Shown here in pieces: positions 28,014 to 35,538 of a stretch of 64,000 nucleotides of DNA (within the stretch, counting starts at the first letter, position 1; each line of letters starts with the position of its first letter). The notes under the pieces are model-generated. The model was not told the origin of the DNA and made no database searches. It saw only the letters and a list, made by a program, of their open reading frames with translations. The position numbers and the translations under genes were made by a program. The DNA is from Clostridium sporogenes. Lineage in GTDB: Bacteria > Bacillota > Clostridia > Clostridiales > Clostridiaceae. The stretch covers positions 248,001 through 312,000 of the forward strand of contig NZ_CP011663.1 in assembly GCF_001020205.1 (NCBI RefSeq). Direction: 5' to 3'.

Positions 28014-28045
28014 AAATATGTTTTATTTCAAAATAAAACATATTT
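28014..28045. terminator. Bidirectional-type hairpin after surE
   Basis: Perfect 15-bp stem, 28014-28028 with 28031-28045, and a 2-nt loop. It is entirely A/T-rich with one G-C pair. Confidence 0.6.
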
Positions 28046-28155
28046 AAATAAAGAACTTAAATGATTTATAATAGTTATGTTTGAAATGAATATACATAGA
28101 TGATATACTATGTATTATTATAACTAAAAAAGTTATTCCGTTAGGCGGTGATTTC

Positions 28156-28626
28156 ATGAGTAAAAAGAAGGGAAGCAATACTCTTGCAGAAAATAGAAAA
28201 GCAAGGCATGATTATTTTATAGAAGAAGCCTATGAAGCTGGTATAGAATTAGTAGGAACAGAGGTTAAATCTATAAGACAAGGAAAAGCAAACTTAAAAG
28301 ACAGTTATGCTGAGATTAGAAATGGGGAAGTTTTTGTTAGAAATATGCATATAAGTCCCTATGAACAAGGGAACATATATAATAAAGATCCACTAAGAGA
28401 TAGAAAATTGTTACTTCATAAGAGTGAAATATATAAATTAGTAGGCTTTACAACTCAACAGGGGTATACCCTAATTCCTTTATCATTGTATCTTAAACAC
28501 GGCAGAGTAAAAGTTAGCTTAGCTGTAGCTAAGGGTAAGAAAAATTACGATAAGAGAGATGCAATGCTAGAAAAGGCAGCAAAAAGAGAAATGGACAGAC
28601 AAATTAAGGAAAGAAGTAGATATTAG
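28156..28626 (+). CDS. smpB: SsrA-binding protein SmpB
   Basis: 156 residues. Family motifs are NRKARHDYFIEEAYEAGIELVGTE-type start, GKANLKDSYA, LLLHKSEI and the C-terminal KKNYDKRD, whose tail enters the empty mRNA channel of stalled ribosomes. SmpB binds the tRNA-like part of tmRNA and is needed for trans-translation. The tmRNA gene lies about 2 kb downstream, separated by a divergently oriented transporter. TAGGCGGTGAT precedes the ATG. Confidence 0.97.
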   Translation: MSKKKGSNTLAENRKARHDYFIEEAYEAGIELVGTEVKSIRQGKANLKDSYAEIRNGEVFVRNMHISPYEQGNIYNKDPLRDRKLLLHKSEIYKLVGFTTQQGYTLIPLSLYLKHGRVKVSLAVAKGKKNYDKRDAMLEKAAKREMDRQIKERSRY

Positions 28627-28680
28627 AAATAAATTAGGGATCCTTAAAATATATTTAATTTTAATATAGTGAAGATAAAA

Positions 28681-28744
28681 AAATACATTTCATAAACATA
28701 TTTAGAACTTCTTAGCAAAATGAATCAGTTTATGAAATGTATTT
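28681..28744. terminator. Shared terminator between smpB and the symporter gene
   Basis: Perfect 17-bp stem, 28681-28697 with 28728-28744, 30-nt loop, followed by T's on the plus strand. The genes on either side converge on it. Confidence 0.8.
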
Positions 28745-28781
28745 TTTATCGTAGCGGTATTAAAATTAAATATATTTTAGT

Positions 28782-29945
28782 TTATAGATTCTTCTTCTTA
28801 GCAATACCTGTAAGCATTAGTGCTATGGCACCATCACCAGTTACATTACATGCAGTTCCAAAGCTATCTTGAAGGGCAAATATAGTTAAAATTAAAGCGG
28901 TTCCAGCTTCATTAAATGATAAAACACTAATTATTAATCCTAAAGATGCCATAACTGTTCCTCCAGGAACTCCAGGAGCTCCAATTGCGAATATACCTAA
29001 TAATAATATAAATAATAGCATAGTTGAGAAAGCAGGTAATTTCCCATATAGAATTTGAGAAACTGTCATTACAAAGAATACTTCTGTTAAAACAGAACCA
29101 CATAAGTGGATGTTAGAGCATAGTGGTATAGCAAAATCTACGATATCTTCTCTAAGAACCTTTGATTTTTTAGCAGATTTTAAAGCTACAGGTAAAGTAG
29201 CTGCACTAGACATAGTTCCAACTGCTGTAAGGTAAGCAGTCCCATAGTGTTTTAATACTTCCCATGGATTTTCCTTTGAAATAGCTCCTCCAACTAAATA
29301 AAGTACAGTAAGCCAAATAAAATGGCCTATTAAAACTATAATTATAACCTTTAAAAATATTGGTAATTGTGTACTTAGGCTACCTTCGTAGGCTAAAGCA
29401 GCAAAGTTTGTTGCTATAAAAAATGGCAATATAGGAATAACAACTCTATTTACTATACTTAAAACTATATTTTGAAATTGGTCTAATATTTTTTCAATTA
29501 AATCAGAATTAGTCCATCCAGTAGCTAGTCCTAATAATAAAGCCAAAGCTAAAGCACTCATAACACTCATTATAGGTGGTATATCTAATTTAAATACTAG
29601 CTCAGGTAATTTTTTTAAACCCTCTGGATTAGAAGCTATAGAAAGCTTAGGAATTAGGGCATAGCCGGTCATCATAGATAAAAAAGCTGCTGCAACAGAA
29701 GAAATATAAGCTATAAGCACTGTTATACCTAAAAACTTACTAGCATTTTGTTTTAATTTTGCTATTGAAGGTGTTATAAAACCTAATATTATTAAAGGTA
29801 CAGCAAAGAAAATAATCTGTCCTAAAACATATTTTATGGTAATTACTACACCTATTGTAGGTTTAGAAGCATAGGATCCAATTAATATACCTACAATAAC
29901 TCCTAAGATGAGTTTGAAAATTAAATTGTTAAAAAGTTTTTTCAT
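28782..29945 (-). CDS. Dicarboxylate/amino acid:cation symporter, T-box controlled
   Basis: 387 residues of the DAACS (SDF) family: eight membrane helices plus re-entrant hairpins. The C-terminal region has the serine-rich SSAATLPVAL stretch and FALQDSFGTACNVTGDGA. The family imports glutamate, aspartate, serine/threonine or cystine with Na+ or H+. Its minus-strand leader is a T-box (30058-30340), so it responds to uncharged tRNA. The leader's features fit tRNA-Cys best, which would make the cargo cysteine or cystine, as for TcyP. This is inference. AGGAGGA precedes the ATG. Confidence 0.9.
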   Translation of the reverse strand: MKKLFNNLIFKLILGVIVGILIGSYASKPTIGVVITIKYVLGQIIFFAVPLIILGFITPSIAKLKQNASKFLGITVLIAYISSVAAAFLSMMTGYALIPKLSIASNPEGLKKLPELVFKLDIPPIMSVMSALALALLLGLATGWTNSDLIEKILDQFQNIVLSIVNRVVIPILPFFIATNFAALAYEGSLSTQLPIFLKVIIIVLIGHFIWLTVLYLVGGAISKENPWEVLKHYGTAYLTAVGTMSSAATLPVALKSAKKSKVLREDIVDFAIPLCSNIHLCGSVLTEVFFVMTVSQILYGKLPAFSTMLLFILLLGIFAIGAPGVPGGTVMASLGLIISVLSFNEAGTALILTIFALQDSFGTACNVTGDGAIALMLTGIAKKKNL

Positions 29946-30057
29946 TTTATAATCCTCCTTGTATAATACAGTTGTAATATTTTAAATGGAAAAATATTTT
30001 AATTTCTAAATATAGTTTTAATGATAAATTTACTTATTATTTAAATTTCAAGAAATA

Positions 30058-30340
30058 AAAAAACTCCCACCTCTAATACAGAGGCAGAAGTTATATTCCG
30101 CGGTTCCACTCTGTTTATATGCAAATAAAAAACATGCATATAACTCAAAAATATCAGGCACAAACATACCTTAACGCTGTAACGGGCGTCCACGCTAAAA
30201 TCTACTTAATTCGAAAAAGAGCTCCTAGAGGCACTTCTGATAATTTTCACTTAAAGTCTCTTTCAGCCAGGGGAGACTTCTCTCTGGAAGTTTCTATTAA
30301 CGTACTTTCTCTATTCATAGCTTTTAATTCTTAGTATTCC
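30058..30340 (-). promoter_or_regulatory. T-box leader of the symporter gene (probably tRNA-Cys)
   Basis: Read on the minus strand, the T-box sequence AGAGTGGAACCGCGG spans 30112 to 30098. A terminator stem ending in T's lies at about 30095-30058. Stem I has AGTA, an AAGTCTC/GAGACTT apical helix with GGCTGAAAG, and the specifier strand AGAAGTGC closed by AGAG/CTCT. The specifier reads UGC (Cys) or GUG (Val) depending on register. The discriminator-pairing base in TGGA needs U73, which tRNA-Cys has and tRNA-Val does not. Uncharged tRNA should favour readthrough into the symporter. Confidence 0.9.
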
Positions 30341-30364
30341 TATTTGAATAATATTTTTAAATAG

Positions 30365-30393
30365 ATTATAAATAATACAAAGCCATATGTCAA
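30365..30393 (-). promoter_or_regulatory. Promoter of the T-box/symporter unit
   Basis: Consensus TTGACA (30393-30388) and TATAAT (30370-30365) on the minus strand with 17-bp spacing. Confidence 0.85.
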
Positions 30394-30609
30394 TATAAAT
30401 TTAATATTAAACTTAAGAATTTTTTATTAAAAGTGTTAAAAAATATATATTGAAATTTAAAGAATATTACTATATCATATGTTTACAGAAGTGATTTGTG
30501 AATATTTTTTACAGAGTAATATTATTAAAAAATAGTTACACTAATATGTAAAAGGAGTATTTCATAATTTCACTTTCAAAGTATTTACAATTTTTACTGA
30601 TAAGAGTAT

Positions 30610-30638
30610 TTGACAATTACATTTTCATATTGTAAACT
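30610..30638 (+). promoter_or_regulatory. Promoter of ssrA
   Basis: TTGACA (30610-30615) and TAAACT (30633-30638), 17-bp spacing, about 60 nt before the mature tmRNA 5' end. Confidence 0.75.
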
Positions 30639-30701
30639 ATAGATACTAAAAAACTTAATATTTAAATATCGTTGCAAAAACTCATATAAATTTTATAACA
30701 T

Positions 30702-31343
30702 GGGGGCGCAATGGTTTCGACGGGGGCAAGTTGCTCCTGGGAAGCGAGTCGAAGGGATCCTGTACCTGCGTTAAAAAACTGGGAACTTAAATATAATTGC
30801 AAACGATAATTTTGCATTAGCTGCCTAATAGTTGCAGCTCGTCAGCCTAAGAGTCCCACGACTTAGGGTCTGGCGTCGACAGTGGGGAACCGAGCCTTAC
30901 AAAGCTTTGAGTAAGGAACGGAATTAATGAAGCTACTAAATCTAAGAGCCTGTTTATCGGCGCTTAGAGGAGGGAATGTAAAAGGATAAACTGCACTCGG
31001 AGATGCCCAGGGGTTGCTGCTTTCGGACAGGGGTTCGATTCAAAAGAGTCGCCTTATGAAGTGATTCATAAGTGAAAACTTGGCTTTATCGGTGAAACCG
31101 AAACGTAAAGACGTCGGCAATACCGAGTGGTATGTGGGGAAACCCAACAGCCGTGTATCGACTCATAGGTTTCTAACCTTAAGAAATGAAATTTTCTTAA
31201 GTAAGAAATACTAGGATAGAAGTTTCAAACTATAATATAGCTTCTATAACATGCCAAGATGATGAAAACTTACAAGTTTTTACCATAAGATATAGTCAGT
31301 GCCATTAGAGATAATGGAATAGCATGTCCCCTCGCCTCCACCA
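30702..31343 (+). ncRNA. ssrA: tmRNA gene interrupted by a group I intron
   Basis: The 5' end GGGGGCG (30702-30708) pairs with CGCCTCC (31333-31339), followed by an encoded ACCA, as in the tRNA-like domain. The 5' GCAATGGTTTCGACGGGG stretch is typical of tmRNA. The tag reading frame begins at GCA 30799 and encodes ANDNFALAA before TAA at 30826-30828. The T-arm is split: GGGGTTCGAT ends at 31039 and TCCCCT resumes at 31327. Removing 31040-31326 restores a perfect T-stem and loop. The product rescues stalled ribosomes together with SmpB, whose gene is about 2 kb upstream. Confidence 0.96.
31040..31326 (+). other. Group I intron in the tmRNA T-loop
   Basis: About 287 nt. The 5' exon ends in U, and CGAT can pair with GTCG at 31049-31052 (P1 with the U-G pair at the splice site). 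The intron ends in G at 31326. CTTATGA/TTCATAAG forms a P2-like hairpin. The core has GGGGAAACCC (P6-like), GACTCATA near 31160, and AAGATATAGTC near 31288. The last two pair as P7 with one bulged base. CCATTA/TAATGG just before the 3' end is P9-like. It carries no ORF. Exact ends are inferred from restoration of the T-arm. Confidence 0.87.
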
Positions 31344-31349
31344 ATAAAA

Positions 31350-31378
31350 AACCCATCACAGATTTGTGATGGGTTTTA
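31350..31378. terminator. Terminator shared by ssrA and the endonuclease gene
   Basis: Perfect 10-bp stem ACCCATCACA/TGTGATGGGT (31351-31360 with 31365-31374), A's before and T's after, so it can act in both directions. Confidence 0.9.
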
Positions 31379-31379
31379 C

Positions 31380-31790
31380 CTATTTTACATTTATAAATTC
31401 TTTATAAAATTCCTCTTTAGCTTTAAGCATTTCATCAGAATATTTTCCGTTCCGTGGAGTAACAGATTTGTATTTTTTAATTATTAATCTAGCTCTAATT
31501 TTTTTATTTTTAATAACTAAATAAGGTTCAATTTCAATTAAAAGATTTATGGAATCATCATATTTTATTGTATAAGTAAAAGAATCTGTATGTTTTTCAG
31601 TATTATAATTTTTTTTACTCTTTATTGTCCCGATTTTAGTTACATCTTTCATCCATTCTAATAATTCTATGGTAGTTGAACTTATACTTACACATAGAGA
31701 GGGAAACTGATTACCATGGAATTTTAAAAGCATAATACTGCCTTCACCATCTATAATTCCAGCAATATAAGCTTTTTGTTCATTAGTCAT
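31380..31790 (-). CDS. LAGLIDADG homing endonuclease, convergent with ssrA
   Basis: 136 residues. The single LAGLIDADG motif reads AYIAGIIDGEGSI at residues 7-19, so the enzyme would act as a homodimer. The rest (KYDDSINLLIEIEPYLVIKNKK) matches the single-motif family. AAAGGTGAT precedes the ATG. It lies outside the intron, on the opposite strand, directly beyond the tmRNA terminator. A homing role for the tmRNA intron or this locus is inferred from position only. A decayed copy of its 3' end lies exactly 3,887 bp away at 35267-35420. Confidence 0.85.
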   Translation of the reverse strand: MTNEQKAYIAGIIDGEGSIMLLKFHGNQFPSLCVSISSTTIELLEWMKDVTKIGTIKSKKNYNTEKHTDSFTYTIKYDDSINLLIEIEPYLVIKNKKIRARLIIKKYKSVTPRNGKYSDEMLKAKEEFYKEFINVK

Positions 31791-32028
31791 ATTATCACCT
31801 TTAATAGTTTTATTTTAGTATTTGTAAATAGATGCGTATTTATGAATTTTTTATATTAACAAGCTATATCTAGAAATTATTAAATAATAAATGAAAAACT
31901 GAGGTAGAGATGGGAACTTTAAGAGTAAAACTTAGAATTATTATTGTGAACCGTACCATAAGTAAGTGAGGTTTTTACTAAAATTGGATGAAGGTATGAT
32001 GATAAGGTAAACCTCGCTTCCGCCATGA
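31791..32028 (+). repeat. Spacer with a degenerate second tmRNA 3' end
   Basis: No gene. CCTCGCTTCCGCCA at 32012-32025 matches 12 of 14 bases of the tmRNA acceptor end (CCTCGCCTCCACCA) and, like it, is followed by a terminator starting ACCCA. It is probably an old attachment-site or duplication scar. Confidence 0.5.
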
Positions 32029-32070
32029 AACCCACGAAAATCTAAAATTTGGATTGTCGTGGGTTATTTT
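32029..32070 (+). terminator. Terminator behind the tmRNA-like scar
   Basis: AACCCACGA (32029-32037) pairs with TCGTGGGTT (32057-32065), with extra AATC/GATT pairs in the loop and T's after. Confidence 0.75.
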
Positions 32071-32192
32071 AATTTGCAGTGAAATTGATATAATTATAAG
32101 TATGAAGTCTTAAAATGAGAGGGAAAAAATATATACCTTGCTAATGCCATACAATAAACGCATCAATATTATTCAAACAGGGGGATAAGGAA

Positions 32193-32924
32193 ATGTCAGA
32201 GATTTTTAAATTTAGTGATCCTATGATGATATTAGCTAATTATAAAAATCCGGAACGACACAAATATCTTGCTTCTCACATCATTATTTCTTTAGGCGGG
32301 GAAATGGAATGGGAGATTGAAAATAAAAATGTAAAGTGTCGTGGAATTTGTATTGATTCAAATGTAATACATACAGGAACAATAGCTAAAGAAGGTTCAA
32401 TTGTATTTTTATTCACTGAAATAAGCAGATATACTGCATCAATAAAGAAAAAATATCTTGATGAAAATCCTTATAGGGTTTTAAATGATGATGTTGTTGA
32501 TAGAATGATAAAGGAATATGTAAATCATGGGGATAATAAGGAAACACTTGATGCAATATTGCTACAACAATGTGGAATTGATAATTTAGATAATCATAAA
32601 TATGAAGAAAGAGTAGAAAAAATTTTATCTTACATTAGTAGATTAAAAGCAATTGAACATTCAATTGTTGATGATTTAAGCAATCAGATATATTTATCTA
32701 AGAGCAGATTATCACATTTATTTAGGGAACAGACAGGTATGACATTACACAGTTATCTTGCATTTGAAAAGCTTCGTAAGACTTACAAATATTTTTGTGA
32801 AGGTAGGAATATTACTGAAGCATGTATGTTAGCAGGGTTTGATAGCTCATCCCATTGTGTATCAACCTGTAAACGAATGTTTGGCATATCTTTAAGAGAT
32901 GTATATAAAACAATAAAAGAATAG
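32193..32924 (+). CDS. AraC-family transcriptional regulator
   Basis: 243 residues. The C-terminal third is an AraC DNA-binding domain with two helix-turn-helix units (DDLSNQIYLSKSRLSHLFREQTG and ITEACMLAGFDSSSHC regions). The N-terminal part has no clear ligand-domain signature but is of cupin-like length. The ATG follows a purine-rich GGGGATAAGGAA. The gene is followed by a short ORF and an EFR1-type ferredoxin gene in the same direction, which are its likely targets or co-transcribed partners. The effector is unknown. Confidence 0.87.
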   Translation: MSEIFKFSDPMMILANYKNPERHKYLASHIIISLGGEMEWEIENKNVKCRGICIDSNVIHTGTIAKEGSIVFLFTEISRYTASIKKKYLDENPYRVLNDDVVDRMIKEYVNHGDNKETLDAILLQQCGIDNLDNHKYEERVEKILSYISRLKAIEHSIVDDLSNQIYLSKSRLSHLFREQTGMTLHSYLAFEKLRKTYKYFCEGRNITEACMLAGFDSSSHCVSTCKRMFGISLRDVYKTIKE

Positions 32925-32946
32925 CAACTAGTTGAAAGTAATTATA

Positions 32947-32984
32947 CCTCCATTTCTTTTAGAATAAATATAAGAAATGGAGGT
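32947..32984 (+). promoter_or_regulatory. Hairpin sequestering a ribosome site
   Basis: Perfect 13-bp stem ACCTCCATTTCTT/AAGAAATGGAGGT (32947-32959 with 32972-32984). The right arm contains the ATGGAGGT ribosome site of the small ORF at 32994. The T run after it is short (TACTTTTAAT), so a weak terminator remains an alternative. Confidence 0.6.
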
Positions 32985-32993
32985 ACTTTTAAT

Positions 32994-33149
32994 ATGGTTC
33001 AATTTCAGGTTGGTTCTTATAAATTAAATTTTTCTATACTTTATTTTGCAGAGCGGGACCATGGGGAAGCACATTGTAATTTAGGCAATTTTAAATTTTA
33101 CTATGATAATATGATTAACTGGATTGAACTTATGAAAGTTAAGGAATAA
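32994..33149 (+). CDS. Small ORF, 51 residues, unknown
   Basis: ATG start 9 nt after AGGT of a strong ribosome site, which is locked inside the preceding hairpin. The product begins MVQFQVGSYKLNF, contains AERDHGEAHCNLG and ends MKVKE. It has no signal peptide or membrane segment. I do not recognise the family. It could be a real small protein under translational control or the remnant of a larger gene. It lies between the AraC regulator and the EFR1-type gene. Confidence 0.4.
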   Translation: MVQFQVGSYKLNFSILYFAERDHGEAHCNLGNFKFYYDNMINWIELMKVKE

Positions 33150-33268
33150 AAGTGAACAATAATTTAAGTAAATGAATTCTCAAAATACTAAAATGGATGT
33201 TGTAAGTGATGGAATTAGATATATTCTGATTAGTGAGAAAGTAATAAAGAATGATTTGGAGGTACAAT

Positions 33269-34021
33269 ATGAATAAGATATATTATTTTACGGGAACGGG
33301 TAACAGTTTGCAGATTGCCAATGATTTGAGTGAAAAACTGGGTCAATGTACAATTCATAAAATTGCAGAATATTCCGGAGAAAAAATAGATGGAAGAACA
33401 CTTGGAATTGTTTTTCCTGTGTATAATTGGGGGCTACCACTAATTATCTGTGATTTTTTACGAAAACTAGATGTTTCAGATGATACATATATTTATGCTA
33501 TTGCAAATTATGGGGGACTTCCAGGTAAAGCACTTGATCAGTGTAAAGATATCTTAAAAGAGAATGGAGTGAAATTGTCAGCAGATTTTTTAATTAATAT
33601 GCCTGGCAACTATATTTTTGGTTACGGTGCAAAGAGCAAAAAGGTTCAAGAGAAGCTATTTGCAAAAGAAGCAAAGAAAATCATCTATATCGCTGACTTT
33701 GTAAAAATAAAAAAACAATGTAAAATTGAGAAGAGTCATACTATTATAGACCGTGTGTGGTGTAATTACTTTTATAAACATATCAATGAATTTCATGAAG
33801 CAGATCAATATTATACAGTAGATAATAATTGTATTGGATGTGGTTTGTGTGCAAAAAGATGTTCGGTAAATAATATTACAATGGTTAATGGTAACCCAAA
33901 CTGGAATCATCATTGTGAATTATGTGCGTCATGTATTCAGAGTTGTCCAAAGAAGGCAATTGACTATAAAAGTGAGACAAAAAAAAGAAAAAGATATTTA
34001 AACCCTAATGTGAAATTATAG
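33269..34021 (+). CDS. EFR1-family flavodoxin/ferredoxin protein
   Basis: 250 residues. The ATG at 33269 follows TTTGGAGGT. The in-frame ATG at 33251 is upstream of that site. The N-terminal flavodoxin-like domain has FTGTGNSLQIA (FMN phosphate loop). The C-terminus holds two 4Fe-4S motifs, CIGCGLCAKRC and CELCASCIQSCP. Such EFR1 proteins are predicted electron carriers in anaerobes. The physiological partner is unknown. Base composition is slightly less AT-rich than the surrounding core genes, compatible with transfer. Confidence 0.87.
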   Translation: MNKIYYFTGTGNSLQIANDLSEKLGQCTIHKIAEYSGEKIDGRTLGIVFPVYNWGLPLIICDFLRKLDVSDDTYIYAIANYGGLPGKALDQCKDILKENGVKLSADFLINMPGNYIFGYGAKSKKVQEKLFAKEAKKIIYIADFVKIKKQCKIEKSHTIIDRVWCNYFYKHINEFHEADQYYTVDNNCIGCGLCAKRCSVNNITMVNGNPNWNHHCELCASCIQSCPKKAIDYKSETKKRKRYLNPNVKL

Positions 34022-34167
34022 GTAATGAACACAATATAGTCCGAATCATTAAGAGTAGTAGTTTAAATTATATTTATATTTTATTTAGGCATATAGTTTA
34101 TTAATTAAAATATTACATAAGAAGTATATAATGGATAAATGTAAACATTATGATATAATAAAAATAG

Positions 34168-34196
34168 TTGACATATGTGAATATGCAGTGTGTAAT
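34168..34196 (+). promoter_or_regulatory. Sigma-A type promoter of orphan flagellin
   Basis: TTGACA (34168-34173) and TGTAAT (34191-34196), 17-bp spacing, 22 bp before the start codon. No sigma-D (sigma-28) type element is seen. Confidence 0.7.
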
Positions 34197-34217
34197 ATCA
34201 TGAGAGGGGATATTGTT

Positions 34218-35069
34218 ATGATAATTAATCATAATGTGAATGCTATGATTGCATATAGAAATATTATGATAAATGGTTCTTTAGCTGGAAAAGCCATGGA
34301 AAGGCTTGCTTCCGGTATGAGAATTAATAGGGCAGCTGATGATCCAGCAGGACTTGCAATATCAGAAAAGATGAGGGCACAGATAAGAGGTTTAGAAATG
34401 GCATCAAGGAATGCTCAAGATGGTATTTCTATGATACAAGTTGCAGAAGGCGGAGTTAATGAAATTCAATCTATGCTTCAAAGAATGAGAGAATTAGCAG
34501 TACAAGCGGCTAATGGTACAAATTCTCCGGAAGATTTAAAGAATATTCAAGATGAAATTAACGAGTTGACAAAAGGAATTGATGATATTGCAAAGGGTAC
34601 GGAATTTAACACCATCAAGGTTTTAAATGCTAATGCAGTAGATCAAGGAGAAGTAAAGCTTCAAATTGGTGCTAATGAAGGTCAATCTTTTGGAGTGAAA
34701 TTTCGAAATATGAATTCTGCAGCTTTAGGTATAAAAGGGGATAAGGATAATTATGGGGTGGATGTTTCTACTCCAGAAAAAGCGTCAGCAGCTATAAAAG
34801 TCTTTGATGATGCTATAAATAAAACTTCATCTTTTAGGTCAAGTCTAGGAGCATCATCAAATGTGTTAGAGCATAGGATTAATTATTTAGAAAATACAAT
34901 AATTAATTTGACAGAAGCAGAATCAAGAATTAGAGATGCGGACATGGCAAAGGAAATGATGAATTATACCAAATATAGCATTCTCCAGCAAGTAGCTCAA
35001 GCAATATTTTCGCAAGTTCTCAAGCAACAGGAAAGTACAATTCAATTGTTGAAGTCCTTAAACAACTAA
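34218..35069 (+). CDS. Flagellin (orphan copy)
   Basis: 283 residues. The ATG at 34218 follows GAGAGGGGAT. The longer in-frame start at 34131 lies upstream of the promoter and is excluded. The N-terminal D0/D1 region (IINHNVNAM, ERLASGMRINRAADDPAGLAIS, NAQDGISMIQVAEG) and C-terminal D1/D0 region (SRIRDADMAKEMMNYTK, ILQQVAQAI) are intact. The central variable domain is very short. Flagellins assemble the filament after export by the flagellar secretion system. No other flagellar gene is nearby. The filament could use it as a minor or alternative subunit. Confidence 0.92.
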   Translation: MIINHNVNAMIAYRNIMINGSLAGKAMERLASGMRINRAADDPAGLAISEKMRAQIRGLEMASRNAQDGISMIQVAEGGVNEIQSMLQRMRELAVQAANGTNSPEDLKNIQDEINELTKGIDDIAKGTEFNTIKVLNANAVDQGEVKLQIGANEGQSFGVKFRNMNSAALGIKGDKDNYGVDVSTPEKASAAIKVFDDAINKTSSFRSSLGASSNVLEHRINYLENTIINLTEAESRIRDADMAKEMMNYTKYSILQQVAQAIFSQVLKQQESTIQLLKSLNN

Positions 35070-35217
35070 AATATGAATTTTAAAAAGAAAAAATTATGTT
35101 AAGCACCAATTTATGAAAGTATGTATTAAGCATATTTAGTGTAGAGAGAGGTTGTAAATATTTTGATTAAGCAGCAATTAAAATGTTTGCTTATAGTACC
35201 AATTTTCAAAGACATAA

Positions 35218-35420
35218 TTCCCATCCACTAATAAAGAACCCATAACAGATTTGTGGTGGGTTCTACTTATTTTCTATTCATAAATTCTTTATAAAATTCC
35301 TCTTTAGCTTTAAGCATTTCATTAGAATATTTGAGTAACAGATTTGTATTTTCCAATTATTAATCTTGATTATTTCTTTTTATTTTAGTATTTGTAGATA
35401 GAGGTGTATCATTGCTATTA
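35218..35420 (+). pseudogene. Duplicated tmRNA 3' end, terminator and endonuclease fragment
   Basis: 35224-35263 matches 31337-31376 (end of ssrA plus terminator) in about 35 of 40 positions. 35280-35330 matches the 3' end of the LAGLIDADG gene (31393-31443) in about 50 of 51, at the same 3,887-bp offset. Beyond that the endonuclease copy has an 11-nt deletion and then jumps to sequence resembling the region upstream of the intact gene (TTTTATTTTAGTATTTGTA). It cannot encode a protein. The adjoining 35070-35217 and 35421-35538 show no gene. Confidence 0.8.
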
Positions 35421-35538
35421 TTTTGTTTTTTCTACTGTGTATTGTTGATAATAGGGTTTAGATATAATGAATACAAGCACATTTCCAAAATATAGAACAT
35501 ATTATAATTTTATAAGATTTTTATAAGGAGAGAGTATT

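Noticed and set aside
30119..30334. 71-codon plus-strand ORF
   Set aside because: It lies antisense within the T-box leader, whose conserved motifs on the minus strand account for the sequence.
31040..31326. Insert in tmRNA considered as a permuted tmRNA intervening segment
   Set aside because: The tmRNA halves are in normal order with tag and acceptor ends correctly placed, and the insert carries group I core pairings, so a one-piece tmRNA with intron fits better.
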